A DNA stretch of 6,053 bases from Gammaproteobacteria bacterium (GTDB lineage Bacteria > Pseudomonadota > Gammaproteobacteria > UBA4575): contig JANQKJ010000160.1 of NCBI GenBank assembly GCA_028281205.1, positions 1 through 6,053 of the forward strand. The letters run 5' to 3'. Every line of letters starts with the position of its first letter. Positions within the stretch are counted from its first letter, which is position 1. Below the pieces are notes generated by a model that was given only the letters and a program-made list of their open reading frames with translations, searched no databases and was not told the origin of the DNA. A program made the position numbers and the translations under genes. Positions 1 through 4,081 of the stretch are shown here, one piece after another.

Positions 1-144
1 GCCTGCGTTGGTATAGCGGTAGACCCACGACTTTGTACCGGTTGGAGAAACTTGCAAATACAAGCCGTGCCCATCCGGATACCAGCCCGGAGTCGTTTGT
101 CTTTTGACCAGTTGTGAATTTAGCCGATTATTTTTTTTTGCCAT
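1..144 (-). CDS. Tyrosine-recombinase integrase, N-terminal fragment (runs off the left edge)
   Basis: The minus strand has an ATG at 144 and an open frame to position 1, giving 48 residues that begin MAKKNNRLNSQLVK. Residues 19-46 (PGWYPDGHGLYLQVSP, then TGTKSWVYRYT) match the start of the arm-DNA-binding domain (DUF4102 type) of P4/CP4-57-like integrases, where 'D-GLYL-V-P-G-KSW-YRY' is the hallmark. Such enzymes move genomic islands and prophages in and out of tRNA genes. The catalytic domain lies outside the window, so intactness cannot be judged. The ribosome binding site is weak. The gene reads away from a candidate attR at 333-343, and the DNA between carries phased repeats that could be its arm sites. 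The mobile element therefore probably extends leftwards from here. The family call is firm; the target site is inferred. Confidence 0.85.
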   Translation of the reverse strand, partial: MAKKNNRLNSQLVKRQTTPGWYPDGHGLYLQVSPTGTKSWVYRYTNAG

Positions 145-165
145 ATATCCAGGAATACGCTTTTT

Positions 166-188
166 TATATACAGTTTCTATATACAGT
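166..188. repeat. Two direct copies of TATATACAGT upstream of the integrase gene
   Basis: TATATACAGT occurs at 166-175 and again at 179-188, a 13-bp period. The copies sit 22 to 44 bp upstream of the integrase start codon, where its promoter should lie. A related palindrome, CTGTATTTACAG, is at 249-260. They could be integrase or repressor binding sites; no protein can be assigned from sequence alone. Confidence 0.5.
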
Positions 189-202
189 GTGTTGTGTTAT
201 TG

Positions 203-240
203 TATGAAACACATTGAAATAGTTTAAAACACTTAAATTT
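203..240. repeat. 10-bp phased repeat cluster A
   Basis: TGAAAC at 205-210, TGAAAT at 215-220 and TAAAAC at 225-230 start exactly 10 bp apart, followed by a weaker TTAAAT at 233-238. Motifs one helical turn apart lie on the same face of DNA. This is the layout expected for arm-type integrase sites or excisionase sites in an attP region. Confidence 0.5.
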
Positions 241-248
241 TTAACGTA

Positions 249-260
249 CTGTATTTACAG
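249..260. promoter_or_regulatory. Palindrome CTGTATTTACAG
   Basis: CTGTA-TT-TACAG is a perfect inverted repeat. With the flanking A at 248, its left arm (ACTGTA) is the complement of the TACAGT core repeated at 170-175 and 183-188, so the same protein may bind all three places. Its position between the integrase gene and the candidate attR suggests a role in element control, but this is inference. Confidence 0.35.
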
Positions 261-286
261 GAGATATTAGCAAATTTAAGAAATAA

Positions 287-316
287 TATGAAACAGAGTG
301 AAACGTAATGAAACAA
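287..316. repeat. 10-bp phased repeat cluster B (three perfect TGAAAC)
   Basis: TGAAAC occurs at 289-294, 299-304 and 309-314, each start exactly 10 bp from the last. It is the same motif as the cluster at 205-230. The last copy ends 18 bp before the candidate attR core at 333. This fits arm-type binding sites for the adjacent integrase or its directionality factor. Confidence 0.6.
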
Positions 317-330
317 TAGGTTGGGAGGAC

Positions 331-343
331 TTCTTCTCCGCCA
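331..343 (+). other. Candidate attR: 3' end fragment of a tRNA-Ser gene
   Basis: CTTCTCC-G-CCA at 333-343 reads as the 3' acceptor strand, discriminator and CCA of a tRNA-Ser, whose 5' strand would be GGAGAAG. No tRNA body precedes it. It sits in a small GC-richer patch between the integrase gene and an intact tRNA-Arg. Integration at a tRNA 3' end normally leaves such a fragment at the far end of the element. Ser-Arg(ACG) neighbours occur elsewhere in gammaproteobacteria (serV-argV in E. coli), which fits tRNA-Ser as the original left neighbour. The match is short, so this is a reasoned candidate only. Confidence 0.45.
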
Positions 344-359
344 TCAATAAATATATCAA

Positions 360-388
360 TTGATACTATAAGCCAAATTTAGCATAAT
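360..388 (+). promoter_or_regulatory. Sigma-70 promoter of the tRNA-Arg gene
   Basis: TTGATA (360-365) and CATAAT (383-388) are separated by 17 bp, each one base from consensus. The following GCCCGAC at 389-395 is a GC-rich discriminator, typical of stringently controlled stable-RNA promoters. Transcription would begin near 395, some 13 bases before the tRNA at 408. Confidence 0.7.
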
Positions 389-407
389 GCCCGACTTTCC
401 AAATAAT

Positions 408-484
408 GCGCCCGTAGCTCAGCTGGATAGAGTACCTGGCTACGAACTAGGGGGTCGGGAGTTCGAATCTCTCCGGGCGCGCCA
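408..484 (+). tRNA. tRNA-Arg(ACG)
   Basis: The full cloverleaf is visible. The acceptor is GCGCCCG (408-414) with CGGGCGC (474-480). The D stem is GCTC/GAGT, the anticodon stem CCTGG/CTAGG around loop CTACGAA (anticodon ACG), and the T stem GGGAG/CTCTC around TTCGAAT. The discriminator is G481 and CCA is encoded at 482-484. It resembles E. coli argV closely. ACG is read as ICG after deamination by TadA and decodes CGU, CGC and CGA. D, anticodon and T stems each hold one G-U wobble pair. A promoter at 360-388 serves it. No convincing terminator follows: GCCAA/TTGGC at 504-524 could pair but lacks a proper U tract. Confidence 0.95.
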
Positions 485-716
485 TTCACTTTAGTAATTA
501 TTTGCCAACGACAAAAAGCTTGGCTAGTTCTTATTTATCCTTCAAATGGTTACGGGATAATTTCTATAAATGTGCTTGTTAAAGTCCTCAACTATTCATG
601 TAGCTTGCTTTAGTTAATCAATGGGCCTGAATTTATTCGCATTGTTATCCACAATACTTAAGTAAAAGTTCTCATGAGATTGAGAGTAACTAAATTGGAT
701 ATTCATGGATATCATG

Positions 717-739
717 CTTACGTTATAATGTAACATTAT
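717..739 (+). promoter_or_regulatory. Zur-type operator over the -10 box of the MerC-zrgA operon
   Basis: GTTATA-A-TGTAAC (722-734) followed by ATTA matches the Zur core GTTATAnTATAAC with one mismatch. It shares 15 of 17 positions with the site at 3161-3177. A second overlapping dyad, ATAATGT-A-ACATTAT at 725-739, is a perfect 15-bp palindrome. The likely -10 (TATAAT, 724-729) lies inside, with a weak -35 (TTCATG, 702-707). Bound Zur would block RNA polymerase when zinc is plentiful. Confidence 0.65.
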
Positions 740-758
740 GGTACATAGTAACTAAATC

Positions 759-1184
759 ATGCAGGCTTATTTCGATCGTTTTGCCATCTTATTGTCTGGC
801 ATTTGCGCAATTCATTGTGTTCTGCTTCCAGTGGCAGCAGGCTTAATTCCCTTGTTAGCTGTTACCATCCAGCACGGCCAGCAATTACACCAGTTTTGGT
901 TTCATAGTTTTATATTGATATTTATAGTACCAGTTAGTGTTATTGCGCTAATTATAGGTTTTAGAACTCATCGACAATGGCTCCCAACTGCGGTTGCTTT
1001 ATTCGGGTTGTTGATACTTACGTCAATTGCTTTATTTGCGGGCACTTTAATTTCATTAAGAATTATTCCCCATCAGGGTGAAATGTTAATAACAATTATA
1101 GGTGGAATAATTCATGCGGTAGGACATATCTTAAATTTACTTGCAACTCGTAAAACTTCTAAACATTGTACTGTCAGGGGATAA
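759..1184 (+). CDS. MerC-domain integral membrane protein, first gene of the zinc-linked operon
   Basis: This 141-residue inner-membrane protein has four predicted membrane segments (about 8-36, 48-67, 74-97 and 108-128). Segment one holds CAIHC (C16, H19, C20) followed by LLPV, the signature of MerC-domain proteins. Classical MerC carries mercuric ions inward through a cysteine pair in this segment, but no mer gene is nearby. The Zur-type operator and the following ZrgA-like gene instead suggest zinc or a related divalent metal. GHILNLL near 122-128 is shared with the paralogue at 2729-3136, and the tail has H136 and C137. The ATG at 759 is the only usable start, since the upstream ATG at 738 meets a stop. 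No Shine-Dalgarno sequence is visible. The stop lies 4 bases before the next start. Family is firm; substrate is inferred. Confidence 0.85.
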   Translation: MQAYFDRFAILLSGICAIHCVLLPVAAGLIPLLAVTIQHGQQLHQFWFHSFILIFIVPVSVIALIIGFRTHRQWLPTAVALFGLLILTSIALFAGTLISLRIIPHQGEMLITIIGGIIHAVGHILNLLATRKTSKHCTVRG

Positions 1185-1188
1185 ACCT

Positions 1189-1809
1189 ATGAGAATATTG
1201 ATTTTAAGCTTTATCATTATTTTATTGGTGCCATTAGGTGTTAATGCTGGTGATGATCATTCACACGAACATGATGATGAAGATTTTATAGAACATGGCT
1301 CACATGTGCATGGATATGTAGAAGCAAATATTTCTAATTTCGAAGAGACTATAAAGCTTGAATTTATATTTCCAGCTAAAGATATTTTCGGCTTTGAACA
1401 TGAACCACGTAATGAAGAACAACGAGCCGTAGTAAGTAAACAACTGGAGATTGCACGTAATGCGGAGCGTATATTTTCATTTGATCCTGAATGCAAGTTA
1501 ATAGACACTCGTGTAGAGAGCAAGTTGGAAGCTCACCATGATCATGAGCATGAAGACGATCATCATAGTCATGATGATCACGGGCATGAGGATGAACATC
1601 ATGATCATGCTGATCATGAGGAAGAAGTTCATTCTGATGTATTTGTAAACTACGTTATGCAGTGTGGTGCTGACAAAGATATGAAAATCACTTTTAATTT
1701 ATTCGAAACGTTTCCAACTGTTGAAGAGCTAAAAGTCAGGTATGTATCTGAAAAAGGACAGGACACTGCAAAACTAACTCCGGATCAAAATTTGTTTGCC
1801 ATCCATTAA
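1189..1809 (+). CDS. zrgA: ZrgA-like secreted histidine-rich zinc-binding protein (DUF2796)
   Basis: This is a 206-residue periplasmic protein. Residues 1-20 form a signal peptide ending VNA. The mature start is rich in His and Asp, then EHGSHVHG and 'PAKDIFGFEHEP' give the conserved first DUF2796 half. A metal-binding linker at 116-148 carries 14 histidines among Asp and Glu. The closing part ends 'KLTPDQNLFAIH', typical of the family. C102 and C159 may form a disulfide. ZrgA of Vibrio and PA4063 of Pseudomonas aeruginosa are Zur-regulated periplasmic zinc binders that feed an ABC-type transporter; no such transporter is present here. I chose ATG 1189 because AGGGG lies 8 bases upstream and the signal peptide starts cleanly there. 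A TTG at 1141 in the same frame would spoil it. It is cotranscribed with the MerC gene, 4 bases upstream. Confidence 0.9.
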   Translation: MRILILSFIIILLVPLGVNAGDDHSHEHDDEDFIEHGSHVHGYVEANISNFEETIKLEFIFPAKDIFGFEHEPRNEEQRAVVSKQLEIARNAERIFSFDPECKLIDTRVESKLEAHHDHEHEDDHHSHDDHGHEDEHHDHADHEEEVHSDVFVNYVMQCGADKDMKITFNLFETFPTVEELKVRYVSEKGQDTAKLTPDQNLFAIH

Positions 1810-1980
1810 TTAGTTCTACTGATGTTTGCGGCAAGCCACGTGACTTAGTGTTTGGTTGGGCTTAGATAAAATGTGTACAAACTTGAGAAATTCACCTAAA
1901 CAACAAAGAGCATTATTTATTTAAGACTTCAGTGAATGTGTTAAAGTCACCTCACTTACTTTGCTAATTTAATGTCAAAA

Positions 1981-1986
1981 TATAAT
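1981..1986 (+). promoter_or_regulatory. Possible -10 box for the DUF3299 gene
   Basis: A perfect TATAAT lies 41 bases before the ATG at 2028, in a 218-bp gap long enough for a separate promoter. No good -35 is found at the right distance (TTGCTA at 1961-1966 is only 14 bp away), so an activator or a weak promoter is implied. Confidence 0.35.
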
Positions 1987-2027
1987 GTATGTAAGCATGG
2001 TTTATAAGGTGTATTAACATCACGCTC

Positions 2028-2570
2028 ATGAAAGTTCTGTTTTTGCTATTTTCGATTTTTTGCTCGATATTTACTGCAATCAGTTTTGCAAATCAAACCC
2101 GTGAAATTCAGTGGGGTGATTTAATGCCACCTGATTATGCTGAGTTATTACTTGAGCAAAAAAAGAATGAGCCTAAATGGTTCGATATTTTTAGATGGGG
2201 TGATGATTCAGAACAGGCAAAAAACTCTTTTGATTTATTGCAAGCAAAATTAAATTCCGCTCCAGTTGTTTCAGGCTTGGATAATCAACGTATAAAGCTG
2301 GCTGGATTTATTGTACCTTTGGATTTTGATTTTGATACAGAAACATTTAATGACTTTTTATTGGTGCCTTATTTCGGTGCCTGTATACATGTACCACCAC
2401 CGCCTTCAAACCAGATGGTCCATATAAGCGTGGTTGAACCGTTGAAAAAGAAATGGTTAGATAATGCTGTATGGGTGAGCGGTGTACTGGAAACAGAAAG
2501 TGTTTCTAATGAATATGGCTCTGCAGGCTATTCCATGAAAAACGCCCACTTAGATGAATTCAAAGAATAA
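2028..2570 (+). CDS. Secreted DUF3299 protein linked to zinc uptake loci
   Basis: The 180-residue protein has a signal peptide at 1-21 (ending SFA). REIQWGDLMPPDY at the mature N-terminus, 'RIKLAGFIVPLDF' in the middle, and PYFGACIHVPPPPSNQ at 114-129 are DUF3299 hallmarks. C119 and H121 in that last motif are possible metal ligands. The domain then runs to the C-terminus, the usual length for the family. Its biochemical role is not established. In Pseudomonas a DUF3299 gene (PA4066) ends the Zur-controlled PA4063-4066 cluster beside the ZrgA-like PA4063, so finding it after zrgA here supports a zinc role. ATG 2028 starts the signal peptide; AAGG at 2006-2009 is too far for a normal ribosome site. 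It may have its own promoter or be read through from zrgA. Confidence 0.85.
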   Translation: MKVLFLLFSIFCSIFTAISFANQTREIQWGDLMPPDYAELLLEQKKNEPKWFDIFRWGDDSEQAKNSFDLLQAKLNSAPVVSGLDNQRIKLAGFIVPLDFDFDTETFNDFLLVPYFGACIHVPPPPSNQMVHISVVEPLKKKWLDNAVWVSGVLETESVSNEYGSAGYSMKNAHLDEFKE

Positions 2571-2728
2571 TCTATACACACCATCTAGTTACTTGCTTTT
2601 GAGTTGAAAGCCGATATATATCTTTTTCTAGCTAATCAAACATTAAAATCGCTATGTAGTACGCCTATATGCAAATTTTGTTGTAAGTATTGCGATACTA
2701 GAGATATAGAATTTAATGTATCATTCTA

Positions 2729-3136
2729 TCAATCTGAATGTTCACATCTCATACGGCGGCAGAGCTTATAATTTAGTAAGTGTCCTACGGCAATAGCAGA
2801 TACACCTACCAGTGTAGCGATGCGCTCTCCATCATGGCCAAGCAAGTCATGCCCATACGCTGCTGTAAAGATTAATATGCTTAATCCAATAAAACCAGCT
2901 GCTGCCACTAAGCGACTTTTATGTTGTCTGCAGCCGATAACTAAAGCAACAAGACTTAGCGGTATGACTAAAATCAGTAGCAACATATGAAATGATTCTT
3001 GCCCAAAAATAGTGGTGCCTAAAGCGGGAAATACGCTTAATATGACTGGTAAAAAAAGGCAATGAATGGCGCAGAATGCAGAAGTAGAAACCGCAAACTT
3101 ATCTAGAAAGGGAGTATGTCTAGTGAGATCTGTCAT
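2729..3136 (-). CDS. Second MerC-domain membrane protein, Zur-type operator upstream
   Basis: This 135-residue protein is a paralogue of the one at 759-1184. It shares CAIHC (C22, H25, C26) before LPV in the first membrane segment, 'VIPLSLVALVIG' in the second, and a closing GHLLNY segment. Membrane spans are about 13-41, 48-68, 74-94 and 106-124. The tail CRRMRCEHSD adds C126, C131 and H133, possible extra metal ligands on one membrane face. The gene is transcribed alone on the minus strand, convergent with the DUF3299 gene, which ends 158 bp away. A near-consensus Zur operator lies 20 bp upstream of its ATG. There is no clear Shine-Dalgarno sequence. A role in zinc or related metal traffic is inferred from regulation and neighbours; mercury transport is less likely without other mer genes. 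Confidence 0.85.
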   Translation of the reverse strand: MTDLTRHTPFLDKFAVSTSAFCAIHCLFLPVILSVFPALGTTIFGQESFHMLLLILVIPLSLVALVIGCRQHKSRLVAAAGFIGLSILIFTAAYGHDLLGHDGERIATLVGVSAIAVGHLLNYKLCRRMRCEHSD

Positions 3137-3155
3137 AGTGAGAGTAAAAATAAAT

Positions 3156-3178
3156 GAAGCGTTATATTATAACATTAC
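3156..3178 (-). promoter_or_regulatory. Near-consensus Zur operator of the minus-strand MerC gene
   Basis: GTTATA-T-TATAAC at 3161-3173 is a perfect 13-bp inverted repeat. It is extended by GAAGC on the left and ATTAC on the right. Compared with the gammaproteobacterial Zur consensus as I recall it, 19 of 22 defined positions match. On the minus strand it contains TATAAT (3171-3166), the probable -10 of the gene starting at 3136, so repressor binding would block initiation. The neighbouring -35 is weak. Confidence 0.75.
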
Positions 3179-3202
3179 TCTTGTATTTTACTATCTTATT
3201 AT

Positions 3203-3216
3203 CAGTCAAGTGACTG
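3203..3216. promoter_or_regulatory. Palindrome CAGTCA-AG-TGACTG
   Basis: This perfect 6-bp inverted repeat with a 2-bp centre lies in the divergent region between the minus-strand MerC gene and the small gene at 3315. The TGACTG half recurs at 3278 and 3836. It could be an operator for either gene; the binding protein is unknown. Confidence 0.3.
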
Positions 3217-3248
3217 CACTTAAAAGTTAACAGAGAGCGTAACGCTTT

Positions 3249-3262
3249 TTGATTTATGTCAA
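3249..3262 (+). promoter_or_regulatory. FNR/Anr-like box TTGATTTATGTCAA
   Basis: TTGAT-TTAT-GTCAA matches the FNR site TTGATnnnnATCAA at 9 of 10 fixed positions. Its centre is about 60 bp before the ATG at 3315, a workable distance for an activator. It lies within a larger inverted repeat, GCTTTTTG (3244-3251) with CAAAAAGC (3265-3272). No strong core promoter follows, as expected for an activated one. CRP-family sites resemble each other, and a chance match is possible. Confidence 0.35.
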
Positions 3263-3314
3263 AACAAAAAGCCATATTGACTGTTAGCTTGTTTAGGGTG
3301 ATATTTCGTTATGT

Positions 3315-3641
3315 ATGTTGAAAATGAAACGTATTCTTATAATATTTCTAGCAATTTTTAGTGTCTCAGGTTATCTAGCTTTGGCAAATTCCGGTTGGAC
3401 TGGTTACGGTCAAATACTCTCTCTTGAAAGCAATGACCTTGGTCAAGTGTTAGTGCAAGTCAATGTCAGTAGTAACCCAAGTCATTGTAAAAGTAAGCAA
3501 TGGTTCCACACACGTAATAAACAGCATTACCAGTTGCTTAGAGATGCGGCCGCAAATGATAAGCAAGTAAAGCTTAAGGTGACCGGGCTTTGTCATTTAA
3601 AAGGCTATTCACAAATATCCTCAGTGGCAATGAATCCGTAA
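3315..3641 (+). CDS. Small secreted two-cysteine protein, function unknown
   Basis: The 108-residue product has a signal peptide at 1-24 (MLKMKR, then a hydrophobic stretch, ending ALA). The mature 84 residues look like one small beta-rich domain: GYGQILSLES opens it, then C58 before QWFHT, a helix-like HYQLLRDAAANDKQVKLKV, and GLC (C93) before the final strand. C58 and C93 could form a disulfide. The order 'C--WF, LL--A---K-V, G-C' recalls small OB-fold proteins related to AB5 toxin B subunits, but this is only a resemblance of pattern and I do not assign a family. ATG 3315 is chosen; ATG 3324 (M4) is an alternative. AGGGTGA at 3295-3301 is rather far upstream. An FNR-like box lies 53 bp before the start. 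No operon partner follows. Confidence 0.65.
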   Translation: MLKMKRILIIFLAIFSVSGYLALANSGWTGYGQILSLESNDLGQVLVQVNVSSNPSHCKSKQWFHTRNKQHYQLLRDAAANDKQVKLKVTGLCHLKGYSQISSVAMNP

Positions 3642-4081
3642 TGTAAATGATCAAATGAATATCTGCTTTTTTTTGAGTCGAAATCCTTATCAGTAATGGC
3701 TGGAATAAGTATTTTCGTGGTATGTTTTTTTACACTAAAGTAAAACTTACTGGTTATGCTTTTATTTTTGATTTACCTATGCCAAAAAAACAAACTTACA
3801 TAACAGGCCAGTTAACTTTGATCTTTGTACGTATGTGACTGTTAGCTCAACTATAATATGGAGTTATATTTAATCTGCCTATAATTTAATATTTCTCACA
3901 AATAGTTATAGGTGGGTAATATGCAAGTAACTTTTGACCCTTAAACTACGAAGACTACTATTTTAGTGACTGTAAGTAGAAAATTAGTTTAGGCATAGCT
4001 TAGTTCGTAGATAAGAACTTTTTTCTAGCAAGTTTGTTTTATAAAAGTGTAACTTGAAAATTTATATATGAATAACTGATT
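3642..4081. other. 440-bp intergenic region without a convincing gene
   Basis: All six frames are broken by stops; the only start-to-stop frames are tiny, such as 19 codons at 3780-3839. T tracts at 3667-3674 and 3724-3730 lack stems before them. TGACTGTTAGCT (3836-3847) repeats a 12-mer from 3278-3289. The region must include the ppsR promoter, but no well-spaced -35/-10 pair stands out. Confidence 0.5.
4002..4024 (+). terminator. Weak intrinsic terminator candidate upstream of ppsR
   Basis: AGTTC (4002-4006) and GAACT (4015-4019) can pair around an 8-base loop, followed directly by TTTTT (4020-4024). The stem is short and AT-rich, and the nearest gene upstream ends at 3641, so it would end a long untranslated tail or be a chance hairpin. 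Confidence 0.25.

Noticed and set aside
324..339. GGAGGA/TTCTCC hairpin as a regulatory RNA or terminator
   Set aside because: No U tract follows, and its right arm is better explained as part of the tRNA-Ser 3' end fragment.
759..1184. Mercury resistance (mer) operon
   Set aside because: There is no MerR, MerT, MerP or MerA gene in the window, and the operators look like Zur sites, not the MerR dyad.
1141..1188. Upstream TTG start for the zrgA frame
   Set aside because: It overlaps the MerC gene, adds 16 residues before a clean signal peptide, and the ATG at 1189 has a better placed AGGGG.
1257..1523. 88-codon open frame on the minus strand
   Set aside because: It lies antisense to zrgA, is rich in Ser and Cys because it reads the complement of His/Asp/Glu codons, and matches no family.
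2595..2612. GCTTTT/GAAAGC hairpin after the DUF3299 gene as a terminator
   Set aside because: The stem is short with a G-U pair, and the nearest T run is more than 10 bases further on.
2706..2729. ATAGAAT/ATTCTAT inverted repeat between the convergent genes as a terminator
   Set aside because: The 7-bp stem is almost all A-T, has a 10-base loop, and no U tract follows on either strand.
3311..3361. 16-codon frame starting at ATG 3311, overlapping the start at 3315
   Set aside because: Although AGGGTGA is better spaced for it, the peptide has no features; a translated leader is possible but unsupported.
3780..3839. 19-codon open frame (MPKKQTYITG...)
   Set aside because: It is very short, has no ribosome site, and sits in AT-rich intergenic DNA where such frames arise by chance.
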